Positions 9,707-17,826 of a stretch of 64,000 nucleotides of DNA are shown here, piece after piece. The stretch lies in NCBI RefSeq assembly GCF_037572415.1, contig NZ_JBBHLB010000018.1:1-64000 (forward strand), read 5' to 3'. Position numbers and translations under genes: made by a program. Position 1 is the stretch's first letter. Each line of letters starts with the position of its first letter. This DNA is from Flavonifractor porci (GTDB taxonomy: Bacteria > Bacillota > Clostridia > Oscillospirales > Oscillospiraceae). The notes under the pieces were generated by a model, which saw only the letters and a list, made by a program, of their open reading frames with translations, was not told the origin of the DNA and did no database searches.

Positions 9707-10999
9707 ATGACAGAAAACCAAGAGAAAAAAGCCATCAACCGGGCAGTGCTGGTGGGCCTCAACGCCCACTGCCTGTCCGAGGCGGAAAATGCCGACGATT
9801 CCTCCATGGAGGAACTGGCCGACCTGCTGGAGACAGCGGGCGGCGAGTGCGTGGGCACCGTGTTTCAGAATAAGGATACCCCCGATCCCCGTACCTTCAT
9901 CGGCGAGGGCAAGGTGGCGGAGGTAAAAGAGCTGGTGGACGCCATGGGGGCGGACATGGTTATCGTGGACAACCCCCTGTCTCCCTCCCAGCAGCGTGCC
10001 CTGTCCGAGGACCTGAAGGTGCAGGTGCTGGACCGGGCGGCCCTCATTCTGGATATCTTCGCCCAGCGGGCCCGCACCAAGGAGGGCCGCCTCCAGGTGG
10101 AGCTGGCCCAGTATCAGTATCTGCTGCCCCGTCTGCTGGGTATGTGGACCCATCTGGAGCGGCAGGAGGGCGCCATCGGCACCCGCGGCCCCGGCGAGAC
10201 CCAGCTGGAGACCGACCGGCGGCACATCCGCCGAAAGATCCAGAAGCTGCGGGACGAGCTGGATCAGGTACGGCGGGTGCGCTCCACCCAGCGGGCCCGG
10301 CGGGAAAAGAACGAGGTGCCGGTGGTGGCCATCGTGGGCTACACCAACGCAGGCAAGTCCACCCTGCTCAACAAGCTGACTGGGGCGGACATCCCCGCCA
10401 ACAACCGGCTTTTTGATACCCTGGACACCACCACCCGCACCCTGGAGATCTCCGACACCTGTACGGTGCTCCTCAGCGACACGGTAGGCTTCATCCGCAA
10501 GCTGCCCCACCATCTGGTGGAGGCCTTTAAGGCCACCCTGGAGGAGCTGTCCTATGCCGACCTGCTGCTCCACGTCATCGACACCTCCAACCCGGAGTGG
10601 CGGGAGCAGGCCGAGGTGGTGGAGAAGCTGATCTGTGAGCTGGGGGCGGAGCAGACCCCCCGCATCGACGTGTTCAACAAGATCGACCGCTGCCCCAGCG
10701 AGATTCTGCCCCACGGGGAGGACATCGTGTCCATCTCCGCCAAAACCGGACAGGGGCTGGACGAGCTTCTCGGCAAGATCGGCGACCGGCTGGACACCGG
10801 TGCCCACCGGGTGGTGCTCCACATCCCCTACGATAAGGGCGGCATTGTGGACCTGCTCCACCGGGAGGCCAAGGTGGAGCGGGTAGACTACGGCGAGTCC
10901 ATCGAGGTGGAGGCCGTGTGTACCCCCATCCAGCTGGGCCGACTGAAGGACTATATTGTGTCCGGCTGGACACCCCCCAAGGAGTTTTGGGAAGACTAG
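9707..10999 (+). CDS. hflX: GTPase HflX
   Basis: Ribosome-associated GTPase thought to split or rescue stalled 70S ribosomes under stress. Its 430 residues are normal for the family. The N-terminal HflX domain contains GEGKVAEVKELV and the glycine-rich linker GTRGPGETQLETDRR (near residue 160). The G domain has G1 GYTNAGKST (near 211), G3 DTVGF and G4 NKID. A C-terminal domain follows. The ATG at 9707 has a GGAGG-like site (CGGAGGAC) just before it. It is likely read with the flavin reductase gene 34 bases upstream and is followed by a hairpin-rich spacer. Confidence 0.95.
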   Translation: MTENQEKKAINRAVLVGLNAHCLSEAENADDSSMEELADLLETAGGECVGTVFQNKDTPDPRTFIGEGKVAEVKELVDAMGADMVIVDNPLSPSQQRALSEDLKVQVLDRAALILDIFAQRARTKEGRLQVELAQYQYLLPRLLGMWTHLERQEGAIGTRGPGETQLETDRRHIRRKIQKLRDELDQVRRVRSTQRARREKNEVPVVAIVGYTNAGKSTLLNKLTGADIPANNRLFDTLDTTTRTLEISDTCTVLLSDTVGFIRKLPHHLVEAFKATLEELSYADLLLHVIDTSNPEWREQAEVVEKLICELGAEQTPRIDVFNKIDRCPSEILPHGEDIVSISAKTGQGLDELLGKIGDRLDTGAHRVVLHIPYDKGGIVDLLHREAKVERVDYGESIEVEAVCTPIQLGRLKDYIVSGWTPPKEFWED

Positions 11000-11002
11000 G
11001 GC

Positions 11003-11124
11003 GCGGGCATTTTCTGCGGAAAATGCGTCGCTTCGCTTCAAACCGCGCCTTCCAGGGGGAACCAGTTCCCCCTAGATACGCGCCGTAAACGGCGCGATAC
11101 CCCCTCCGCTCTCCGAGGGGTTTT
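11003..11124 (+). repeat. Array of four hairpins after hflX, the last a terminator
   Basis: Four inverted repeats follow one another: GCATTTTC/GAAAATGC (11007-11026), GGGGGAAC/GTTCCCCC (11055-11072), CGCGCCGT/ACGGCGCG (11079-11096) and CCCCTC/GAGGGG (11101-11120). The last is followed by TTTT and fits a terminator for hflX. The others are not needed for termination and may form an intergenic repeat element. Confidence 0.6.
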
Positions 11125-11153
11125 AAATGTTTTCAATATGAGGAGGAACCGCT

Positions 11154-11687
11154 ATGCAGCCACTGGAAACCGAGCGCCTGCTGCTGCGACCCTTTACCGA
11201 GGAGGACGCGGCCGGTTTGTATGCCTATGCCAGCCACCCGGAGGTGGGCCCCTGGGCGGGGTGGAAGCCCCACGCCGACGAGGCGGAGAGCTTACGGGTA
11301 ATCCGCGAGATCTTCCTGCCCTCTGACACCCTGGCGGTGATCCGGAAGTCCGACGGGCGGCTCATCGGCTCCGCCGGGTTTGTGGGAAAGCACCGCACTG
11401 AGCTGGGTACCCCCAGCGAGGAGGTGGGCTACTCCCTGGCCCGGGACTGCTGGGGCCAGGGGCTGATCCCTGAGGCGGTGGAGGCCATCCTCCGCCATTC
11501 CTTTGCGGATCTGGGCTATACCGCCATCTGGGCCGCCTACTACGATGGCAACCGCAAATCCAAGCGGGTGATGCAGAAGTGCGGCATGACCTACCGCCTG
11601 TCCCGGGTGGAGCCGGTAGAGCAGCTCAATGAGACCCGCCTGGCCCACTACTTTGCCATCACCAGAAGGGAGTGGGAGGCCAGATGA
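11154..11687 (+). CDS. GNAT-family N-acetyltransferase, RimJ/RimL-like
   Basis: Predicted acetyl-CoA-dependent acetyltransferase of 177 residues. The N-terminus (METERLLLRPFTEEDA type) and the V/Q-x-x-G-x-G/A-like acetyl-CoA loop in the stretch ARDCWGQGLIPEAVEA are typical of the RimJ/RimL/SpeG-like subgroup that modifies protein N-termini or small molecules. The ATG at 11154 follows TGAGGAGGAACC. Its TGA stop overlaps the start of the YigZ gene (ATGA), so the pair is translationally coupled. The true acceptor substrate cannot be named. Confidence 0.88.
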   Translation: MQPLETERLLLRPFTEEDAAGLYAYASHPEVGPWAGWKPHADEAESLRVIREIFLPSDTLAVIRKSDGRLIGSAGFVGKHRTELGTPSEEVGYSLARDCWGQGLIPEAVEAILRHSFADLGYTAIWAAYYDGNRKSKRVMQKCGMTYRLSRVEPVEQLNETRLAHYFAITRREWEAR

Positions 11688-12313
11688 CCGAATACTACAT
11701 TCCCACCGCCCCCTCGGAGACCGAATTTGTGGAGAAGCGCTCCCGGTTCATCGGCCATGTCTGGCCGGTGGAGAGCGAGGAGGAGGCCCGTGAGTACATC
11801 GAGGCCATGAAGAAGAAGTATTACGACGCCCGCCACAACTGCTGGTGCTACCGTATCAAGGAGGGGGGCGTGGAGCGCTACTCCGACGACGGAGAGCCTC
11901 AGGGTACCGCCGGACAGCCCATGCTCAACGTGTTCCAGCGGGAGGAGGTCACCAATGTATGCTGTGTGGTGACCCGCTACTTCGGCGGGGTGCTGCTGGG
12001 TGCGGGGGGCCTGGTGCGGGCCTATACTCAAAGCGCCAAGGACGCCCTGGACGCCGCCGGGATCTCGGTGGTGCGCCGGTGGGTGGAACTTGCGGTGAGT
12101 TGTCCCTACTCCTTTTTCGAGCGGGTGCGTCAGGAGGCCGAGGCCCAGGGGGGCGTGGTGGGAGAAATCGAGTACGCCGCCGACGTCACCGTCCATGTGC
12201 TGCTGCCGGAGGAGAACACCGAGGCCTTCGCCGCCCGACTTACCGAGCTGACTGCCGGAGGAGTGGCTCCCGTGACCTTGGGAGAAGCCTTCCGGGCAGT
12301 GCCCATCAAATAA
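11684..12313 (+). CDS. YigZ/IMPACT family protein
   Basis: A 209-residue member of the YigZ (UPF0029, IMPACT N-terminal fold) family. These proteins are widespread, have a two-domain architecture with an EF-G-like C-terminal fold, and are linked loosely to translation regulation. The family signature is clear: YDARHNCWCYRI, then YSDDGEPQGTAGQPML (near residues 65-85) and RYFGGVLLGAGGLVRAY. The ATG at 11684 overlaps the preceding stop (ATGA). An in-frame GTG-type start at 11672 would add four residues but lacks a ribosome site. The biochemical activity of the family is not firmly established. Confidence 0.9.
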   Translation: MTEYYIPTAPSETEFVEKRSRFIGHVWPVESEEEAREYIEAMKKKYYDARHNCWCYRIKEGGVERYSDDGEPQGTAGQPMLNVFQREEVTNVCCVVTRYFGGVLLGAGGLVRAYTQSAKDALDAAGISVVRRWVELAVSCPYSFFERVRQEAEAQGGVVGEIEYAADVTVHVLLPEENTEAFAARLTELTAGGVAPVTLGEAFRAVPIK

Positions 12314-12318
12314 AAGCA

Positions 12319-12353
12319 AAAGCGTCCCCACGGCAACGCCGTGGGGACGCTTT
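12319..12353. terminator. Bidirectional terminator between yigZ and modC
   Basis: A perfect 16-bp stem (AAAGCGTCCCCACGGC and its complement, loop AAC) is flanked by A and T runs. It lies between two convergent stop codons and can serve both strands. Confidence 0.92.
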
Positions 12354-13412
12354 CTAATTACTGGTCAGCAGCAGGAGATCTTTGGAGGGCAGTTCCAGCC
12401 ACAGGGGATTATGGATGGCCAGAGCGGCCCAGCGGTCCTTCTCCAGCTCGATACGCAGCCGGGAAAAGCCCTGGCTGCCGCCGGGGGTGGACAGCATAAC
12501 CACTGTGGAAAATACGTTCTCCACCACCTGCTCCACCCGGCAGGGCAGCCGGTTAGGGCCGGGCCCCTCCACGGGCCTGATGTAGTGGGCCCGGACGCCG
12601 ATGTGGGTCAGCCCCTCCGGCAGCGGCTGGCCCGGGTCCAGGATGATTCCCCAGTCCAGAGCCTCTGCCTTGCCGTCCGCTGTGGCCTTGGCACGGGACA
12701 CGTTCTTGCAGCCGGACAGCAGGCAGGCCGACAAGGTCCGGGGAGCCTCAAAGAGTTCATGTACCGGCATCATGGCCTGGGAGCGGCCATGATCCAGCAC
12801 ACATACCTGCTGACAGAGGTGCTGCACCTCATCCCGGTTATGGGTGACAAAGAGCACAGGCCCGGAGAAGGCAGAGAGAATGTCAGCCAGTTCCAGTTCC
12901 ACCTGCCACTTCAGATAGCTGTCCAGAGCGGAGAAGGGCTCGTCCAGCAGCAGCACCTCCGGCTGGCTGGCCAGGATGCGGGCCAGGGCCACCCGCTGCT
13001 GCTGGCCACCGGACAACTGCCGGGGATATTTGCGCTCCTGCCCCTCCAGGTAGAAAGAGGAGATCAGACGGCTTACCGTTTCCTTCCGGGCGGCTTTGTC
13101 CTGCACGCCCACGGCGATGTTCTGCGCCACTGTCATGTTGGGGAAGAGGGCGTAATTCTGGAAGAGGTAGCCTACCCGCCGCTTCTGGGGGGGCAGGTCA
13201 ATGCGGCGCTCCGAGTCGAAGAGTACCCTGTCGTCCAGTACAATGCGGCCCCGGTCGGGCTTCTCAATGCCGGCAATGCACTTGAGGGTAAGGCTCTTGC
13301 CGCAGCCGGAGGCACCCAGCAGGCCGGTGACCTGGCTGCTCTCCGTCTCAAAGGCGCAATCCAGCTGGAACTTGCCAAAATCCTTGTGGATATCCACCTG
13401 TAACCGCATCAT
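12354..13412 (-). CDS. modC: Molybdate ABC transporter ATP-binding protein ModC
   Basis: ATPase of the molybdate importer, 352 residues. Walker A GASGCGKS (near residue 34), the Q-loop region LFQNYALFPNMT, signature LSGGQQQRVALARIL (near 130) and Walker B VLLLDEPFSALD are all intact. The C-terminal third is a TOBE-like regulatory region, as in ModC. The start at 13412 overlaps the modB stop (ATGA); the ATG at 13409 is equally possible. Earlier in-frame starts run far into modB and are rejected. It is the last gene of the molybdenum operon and stops against the bidirectional terminator. Confidence 0.93.
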   Translation of the reverse strand: MMRLQVDIHKDFGKFQLDCAFETESSQVTGLLGASGCGKSLTLKCIAGIEKPDRGRIVLDDRVLFDSERRIDLPPQKRRVGYLFQNYALFPNMTVAQNIAVGVQDKAARKETVSRLISSFYLEGQERKYPRQLSGGQQQRVALARILASQPEVLLLDEPFSALDSYLKWQVELELADILSAFSGPVLFVTHNRDEVQHLCQQVCVLDHGRSQAMMPVHELFEAPRTLSACLLSGCKNVSRAKATADGKAEALDWGIILDPGQPLPEGLTHIGVRAHYIRPVEGPGPNRLPCRVEQVVENVFSTVVMLSTPGGSQGFSRLRIELEKDRWAALAIHNPLWLELPSKDLLLLTSN

Positions 13413-14113
13413 TCCACCTCCCCGGAGACAGGAACGGCCCGGCGGCGGGGCCGGCGGTCTTTTTTCTCCAGCATATTGACACACAGCAGCACCACGGCGG
13501 AGATGGCCAGGTTGATAAGCACCCACCGCATGGCCCCGGCATCGTCGCCGGTGCGCCACAGCTGGTACACCGTGGTGGAGATGGTAGCCGTCTTGCCGGG
13601 GGTGTACCCGGCGATCATGGCGGTGGCACCGTATTCACCCAGGGCCCGGGCGAAGGCCAGCACGGTGCCTGCGATGATGCCCTGCTTGCAGTAGGGCATC
13701 ATGACCCGCCAGAAGATCCAGGCGTTGGATTTGCCCAGGGTACGGGCGGCGTGGGCCAGAGTGACGTCAAAGGATTCGAAGGCGCCTCGTGCCGTGCGGT
13801 ACATCAGGGGAAAGGCCACCACCGCCGAGGCAAAGATGGCCGAGTACCACACCATGGTCAGTCGCAGGTCAAAGACCTCCAGAAACCACAGCCCAACGGC
13901 CCGCTTGGGCCCCAGCAGCCGCAGCAGGAAATAGCCTACCACGGTGGGGGGGAGGACCAGGGGGAGGGTGAGCACCACGTCCAGCACGCCCTTTACCAGC
14001 CGGGGCAGCTTGGCCACATAGTAGGCCGCCAGAATGCCCAGGAAGAAGATGAGCACAGTGGAAATGGCGGCAATGCGCAGGGAATTCAAAAGGGGATAGA
14101 GATCCAGAACCAA
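13409..14113 (-). CDS. modB: Molybdate ABC transporter permease ModB
   Basis: Membrane subunit of the molybdate importer, 234 residues with about five to six hydrophobic helices. The cytoplasmic EAA-type loop for docking ModC is seen around ARALGEYGATAMIAGYTPGK (near residues 150-170), a sequence highly characteristic of ModB and CysT/W permeases. The ORF overlaps modC by four bases. Between modA and modB there is a GC-rich hairpin (14138-14163). Tungstate cannot be excluded as a substrate, but the surrounding Moco genes favour molybdate. Confidence 0.93.
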   Translation of the reverse strand: MVLDLYPLLNSLRIAAISTVLIFFLGILAAYYVAKLPRLVKGVLDVVLTLPLVLPPTVVGYFLLRLLGPKRAVGLWFLEVFDLRLTMVWYSAIFASAVVAFPLMYRTARGAFESFDVTLAHAARTLGKSNAWIFWRVMMPYCKQGIIAGTVLAFARALGEYGATAMIAGYTPGKTATISTTVYQLWRTGDDAGAMRWVLINLAISAVVLLCVNMLEKKDRRPRRRAVPVSGEVE

Positions 14114-14137
14114 TCACCTGCCTTAAGATTAGAAAAT

Positions 14138-14163
14138 GGGCCTGCCGCCGTGGCGGCAGGCCC
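14138..14163 (-). terminator. Hairpin between modA and modB
   Basis: A perfect 12-bp stem (GGGCCTGCCGCC / GGCGGCAGGCCC, two-base loop) lies 6 bases after the modA stop. On the minus strand it is followed by ATTTTCT. It could act as a leaky terminator or protect the modA part of the mRNA so that more binding protein than membrane subunit is made. Confidence 0.55.
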
Positions 14164-14169
14164 TCATGC

Positions 14170-15033
14170 TTACTGGATCACGGTGAAGCCCACGCCCTCC
14201 AGCACGGCGATGGCGTCGGCGTCGGTGTGCAGATAGTCCAGGAAGGCCTGTGCGGCGGCCTGGCTGGCCTCGCTGCCGCCGCACTTCATGACGGCAGCGG
14301 GATAGATGACCTGATCACACATCTCGGCGGTGGCCTGATCCACCACGGTCAGCTCATAGGTAAAGGCGTCGGTGGCGTAGATGATGCCGCAGTCCACGGC
14401 CCCCTCCTTTACCTGATTGGCTACCTCAGACACGTTAGAGGCATAGGTCACCTTGCCGGCGTCCTCCAGAGCGGTGATGTCGATGCCCAGAGTGTCCAGG
14501 ATCTGGAGGGAGTAGGCTCCCACGGGCACGTCGTCGTTGCCCAGGCAGAGCAGGGACAGCTTGTCGCTGGCCAGATCGGAGAAGGACTGGATGTCCTTGG
14601 GGTTGTCGACAGGCACCGCCAGTACCACCTTGTTCTCCACGAAGTTGATGCGGGTGTCGGACTGCACGAAGTCCAGACCCTGGTTGGTGCCAGTGGTATC
14701 GGCGCTGTCCAACTGATTCATCTGCTTCTGGGCGGCGGAGATAAACAGGTCGCACACCGCGCCCTCCTCGATCTGGGTCTTGAGGGTGCCGGAGGAGTCG
14801 AAGGTAAAGGTGAGCTTCACGTTGGGAGCCACCTCTTTGTACAGGTCGGCGATCTGGGTGAGGGTGGCCTCCATGGAGGCGGCGGCAAATACCACCACTT
14901 CAACCTCCTCGGTCTGGGCGGGGGTGTTGCTGTTTTGGGCGGGGCTCTGGGCAGCACCAGGATTGCCGCCGCCGCAGGCGGCCAGAGCCAGGCTCATGGA
15001 CAAGGCCAGCAGAAGGGCAAGCACTTTTTTCAT
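14170..15033 (-). CDS. modA: Molybdate-binding lipoprotein ModA
   Basis: Extracellular lipid-anchored binding protein that delivers molybdate to ModBC. The 287 residues begin with a lipoprotein signal peptide ending in the lipobox LAAC (near residue 19) and a Gly-rich spacer. The mature part starts with VVVFAAASMEATLTQIADLY, the hallmark oxyanion-binding N-terminus of ModA, and continues with FTFDSSGTLKTQIEEGA. The ATG at 15033 follows GTAAAGGAG. The upstream in-frame start at 15099 is rejected because it would disrupt the signal peptide. Confidence 0.95.
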   Translation of the reverse strand: MKKVLALLLALSMSLALAACGGGNPGAAQSPAQNSNTPAQTEEVEVVVFAAASMEATLTQIADLYKEVAPNVKLTFTFDSSGTLKTQIEEGAVCDLFISAAQKQMNQLDSADTTGTNQGLDFVQSDTRINFVENKVVLAVPVDNPKDIQSFSDLASDKLSLLCLGNDDVPVGAYSLQILDTLGIDITALEDAGKVTYASNVSEVANQVKEGAVDCGIIYATDAFTYELTVVDQATAEMCDQVIYPAAVMKCGGSEASQAAAQAFLDYLHTDADAIAVLEGVGFTVIQ

Positions 15034-15060
15034 GTTGAAAACTCCTTTACAAATACGGTA

Positions 15061-15084
15061 GGCATATCCGTTTCCAGATATACC
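15061..15084 (-). promoter_or_regulatory. Inverted repeat upstream of modA
   Basis: GGCATATC and GATATACC form an imperfect inverted repeat around an 8-base centre, 28 bases before modA. It could be an operator for separate control of modABC, but no regulator gene is next to it and no strong promoter was found with it. Confidence 0.3.
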
Positions 15085-15144
15085 CCGGCCCGCCGCCATG
15101 GCTTCCGCTTTAGGCGATACAGGCTCGAAGTGATGGGACAGGGA

Positions 15145-15357
15145 TCAGTCCTCCACAGCCACCATGACGGAAGTGGCTTTGATGACGGCGTAAGCAGTGC
15201 CGCCTACTTTCAGGCCAAGTTCCTGAATGGATGCCATGGAGATGGTGGAGGTAATGACATTGCCGCCGCCGATGTCGATCTTGACAATGCCGTTGACAGC
15301 CCCCTCCTGAATGGATACCACGGTGCCTTTCAGCTGGTTTCTCGCGCTGAGTTTCAT
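15145..15357 (-). CDS. Molybdenum-pterin binding protein (molbindin)
   Basis: A 70-residue single Mop/TOBE domain protein: MKLSARNQLKGTVVSIQEG at the N-terminus, and STISMASIQELGLKVGGTAYAVIKAT carrying the oxyanion-binding turns. Molbindins form hexamers that store or buffer molybdate in the cytoplasm. The ATG follows AAAGGAGGACTACA. The gene lies between mogA and modA in the molybdenum operon, matching a role between uptake and cofactor insertion. Confidence 0.93.
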   Translation of the reverse strand: MKLSARNQLKGTVVSIQEGAVNGIVKIDIGGGNVITSTISMASIQELGLKVGGTAYAVIKATSVMVAVED

Positions 15358-15419
15358 TGTAGTCCTCCTTTCTTCTTTGGTCTTATTCCGGACTCCGGAA
15401 AACGGAGTGGGAACCGGGT

Positions 15420-15905
15420 TTATCGGGCGCAGTTATTGGCAGTACCCCTTAAAATCTCCAGACCGTGGGCCAGAGAGGGGAGAATAAACTCCAGGCACTC
15501 CCGCACCGCCTTGGGGCTGCCGGGCAGGTTGACCATGAGCGTCTGTTTGCGGATGCCCGCCGCCGCCCGGCTCAGCATGGCCCGGGGAGTGATCTGGAGG
15601 GACTGCCACCGCATGGCCTCAGCAATGCCGGGGGCGGGGCGCTCAGTGACTGAAAGGGTGGCCTCTGGTGTGAGATCGGTGGGGGAGAAGCCGGTGCCGC
15701 CGGTGGTGAGGATCAGGTCGGCCAGGTCGTTGTCGCACAGCTGTTTTAACTCGCTGCCCAGAGGCTCCATGCCGTCGGGCAGCAGAGCGGTGTGGACCAC
15801 CTCATAGCCTGCCGCCTCCACCATTTCCTGGATCATGGGACCGCTCTTGTCCTCCCGCTGTCCGGCATAGCCGGAGTCGCTGAGGGTGATGATGGCTACC
15901 CGCAT
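15420..15905 (-). CDS. mogA: Molybdopterin adenylyltransferase, MogA/MoaB type
   Basis: Transfers AMP to molybdopterin before metal insertion by MoeA. The 161 residues form one MoCF-biosynthesis domain with the nucleotide/pterin-binding motif TTGGTGFSPTD (near residues 66-76) and the C-terminal LPGSPKAVRECLE loop. Its start is two bases from the upstream MOSC stop, with GGAGGAGGG inside the end of that gene as ribosome site, so translation is coupled. MogA and MoaB are hard to tell apart; because moeA is in the same operon the MogA role is assumed. Confidence 0.88.
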   Translation of the reverse strand: MRVAIITLSDSGYAGQREDKSGPMIQEMVEAAGYEVVHTALLPDGMEPLGSELKQLCDNDLADLILTTGGTGFSPTDLTPEATLSVTERPAPGIAEAMRWQSLQITPRAMLSRAAAGIRKQTLMVNLPGSPKAVRECLEFILPSLAHGLEILRGTANNCAR

Positions 15906-15907
15906 AC

Positions 15908-16345
15908 TCAGCCCTCCTCCATGATGGTGAGAGTATCGCCCACCGAGATGGTGCCCCCATGGAGCACCTTGGTAAACACGCCCTCCCGGGGCATGATGCA
16001 GTCTCCCATGACCTTGTAGATCTCACAGTGGGCATGGCACTGTTTGCCCACCTGAGTCAGCTCCAGTACCACATCGTTGCACTGGAACTTGGTGCCGATG
16101 GGCAGGGCTTTGAAGTCGTAGCCCTCCACCACCAGGTTTTCCCCGAAAGCGCCGTCGTCCACCACGGCGCCTCTGGCCCGGAAGGCCTCTACCTGCTCGT
16201 GGGACAGGAGGGACACCTGCCGGTGCCACTTGCCGGCATGGGCATCCCCCTGGATGCCCCAGTCCTCCACAAACTGGGCGGAGCCCACATTCTTCTTCTG
16301 GGTGCCCTTCTGTTCACTGATACAGACAGCGATCACTTTGCCCAT
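15908..16345 (-). CDS. MOSC domain protein
   Basis: A 145-residue stand-alone MOSC domain, the fold shared with Moco sulfurase C-termini and YiiM. Family features visible are QGDAHAGKWHRQVSLLS near residues 36-52, GAFGENLVVEG and the Cys-containing KQCHAHCEIYK near residue 110. Such proteins are found in anaerobe Moco operons and are presumed to handle sulfur or to mature the cofactor for hydroxylase-type enzymes; this is not proven. The ATG at 16345 is chosen over a TTG at 16360, which would overlap the GGAGGA site. It sits four bases after moaA. Confidence 0.88.
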   Translation of the reverse strand: MGKVIAVCISEQKGTQKKNVGSAQFVEDWGIQGDAHAGKWHRQVSLLSHEQVEAFRARGAVVDDGAFGENLVVEGYDFKALPIGTKFQCNDVVLELTQVGKQCHAHCEIYKVMGDCIMPREGVFTKVLHGGTISVGDTLTIMEEG

Positions 16346-16349
16346 GGTC

Positions 16350-17324
16350 TTATCCTCCAATTTGATTCATATTGCGCCCTTCGTCCCGCTCCTGCCTGTC
16401 TCCGCCGAAGTGATGGCTGGCGGGTTTATGGCCGATGGCGTCGATCATGGCCTGGAGAAGGGCGGCATCGTCTGCTCCAGCGTCCAGCAGGGCCTTCAGG
16501 TCCACCCCGTGGTCGTATTGCAGACAGGTCTTAAGAAAACCGGTGGCGGTGAGCCGCACCCGGTTGCAGCTTTGACAGAACTGGTGGGAAACCGCGCTGA
16601 TGAAGCCCACCTTGCCTTGGAAGCCGGGGAAGGTCACATTCCGGCTGGGACCGCCCAGAGCATCAGAGGGGCAGGGAAGGGCGGGGCCGAAGGCGGCCTC
16701 CAGCTGCTGCAGCACCTCCTCCTCGGTGCGGCGGATGAGGGTGTCCCCCAGGCCAATGGGCATCAGCTCAATGAAGCGAACGCTCAGGTCCCGGTCCTTG
16801 GCCAGGGCGGCCAGAGGGACCAGCTGGGCGTCATTGCCGCCGGAGGGGACGCAGTTGACCTTAACGGTGAGGCCCGGCGCGGCCAGGGCGGCCTCCAGCC
16901 CCTCCAGGGCCCGGGGCAGCTCGTCCCTACGGGTAAGAGAGGCAAACTGGGCCCGGTCCAGAGTGTCCAGACTGAGATTGACTCCGTCCAGCCCAGCCTT
17001 CAAAAGGCCGGGCAACTGGTCGGCCAGCAGCACCCCGTTGGTGGTGAGGCTGACGGTGCGGATACCGTCGATGGCCTTCAACTCTTTCACCAGACTGGCC
17101 AGGCCCTTGCGGACCAGAGGCTCGCCGCCGGTGAGGCGCACCTTTTCCACGCCCAGAGAGGCGGCCAGACGCACCAGACGGATGATCTGTTCATAGGAGA
17201 GGATGGCGCTGTGGTCCACCCACTCTACGCCCTCCTCGGGCATACAGTAGCGGCAGCGCAGATTGCACCGGTCGGTGACCGACACCCGCAGATAGCGGAT
17301 GTTTCGTCCAAATTGGTCAAGCAT
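16350..17324 (-). CDS. moaA: GTP 3',8-cyclase MoaA (radical SAM)
   Basis: First step of molybdopterin synthesis: GTP to 3',8-cyclo-GTP, acting before MoaC. It is a 324-residue radical SAM enzyme. The N-terminal cluster cysteines are C20, C24 and C27 (CNLRCRYC). The second cluster is formed by CQSC and a Cys 13 residues later. The last two residues are Gly-Gly, the C-terminal tail known to be essential in MoaA. The ATG at 17324 is preferred to one at 17333, which directly abuts AAGGAGG. The start overlaps the end of mobB by eight bases. Confidence 0.96.
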   Translation of the reverse strand: MLDQFGRNIRYLRVSVTDRCNLRCRYCMPEEGVEWVDHSAILSYEQIIRLVRLAASLGVEKVRLTGGEPLVRKGLASLVKELKAIDGIRTVSLTTNGVLLADQLPGLLKAGLDGVNLSLDTLDRAQFASLTRRDELPRALEGLEAALAAPGLTVKVNCVPSGGNDAQLVPLAALAKDRDLSVRFIELMPIGLGDTLIRRTEEEVLQQLEAAFGPALPCPSDALGGPSRNVTFPGFQGKVGFISAVSHQFCQSCNRVRLTATGFLKTCLQYDHGVDLKALLDAGADDAALLQAMIDAIGHKPASHHFGGDRQERDEGRNMNQIGG

Positions 17325-17826
17325 GGCCGCCATCCTCCTTTACCAGACGGAGCAGAAAACGGGCCGCCTCATCGGGCTGATCCAGGGGAAGAACCGGCAC
17401 GCCGGGTACCCCCAGGGGCAGATCGGTAACCAGGGCCAGCAGGGTAACCGGGTCGGACACCGGCTCTTCCGAATTGCCCTTACGCACGACCTCCAGCTTG
17501 GGCCAGCCGGTATGCTTGAAGCCCTCCAGCAGGATCAGATCTGCTTCAGGGAATTGCGTGATGAGGAAGTCCTCTGTTACGGGCTGCTTCTTCACAATCT
17601 TAAACTTTTCCCCGTCAAAGATGGCGGTGCCTGCCGCTCCAGCGGCCATAAAACGGCCGGTATCGGTGCCGGGCGGGTCTGCGTCGAAGGAGTGGCCGTC
17701 GTGTTTGACCACTGCCACGGTGAGGCCCGACTCCTCCAGCAGAGGGAGCATGGCTTCAATGAGGGTGGTTTTGCCGGAGTTTTTTACCCCGGACACCGCC
17801 ACCACCAGGGGATTAGCCACGGTCAT
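17317..17826 (-). CDS. mobB: Molybdopterin-guanine dinucleotide biosynthesis protein B
   Basis: A 169-residue P-loop GTPase-like protein with Walker A GVKNSGKTTL near residue 13 and VVKHDGHSFD soon after. MobB is an accessory factor for adding a nucleotide to molybdopterin; MobA itself is not in this window. Starts further upstream run through moaC in another frame and are rejected. The ATG at 17826 overlaps the moaC stop by 14 bases, and its own end overlaps moaA. Its presence suggests that a dinucleotide form of the cofactor (MGD or MCD) is made. Confidence 0.9.
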   Translation of the reverse strand: MTVANPLVVAVSGVKNSGKTTLIEAMLPLLEESGLTVAVVKHDGHSFDADPPGTDTGRFMAAGAAGTAIFDGEKFKIVKKQPVTEDFLITQFPEADLILLEGFKHTGWPKLEVVRKGNSEEPVSDPVTLLALVTDLPLGVPGVPVLPLDQPDEAARFLLRLVKEDGGHA

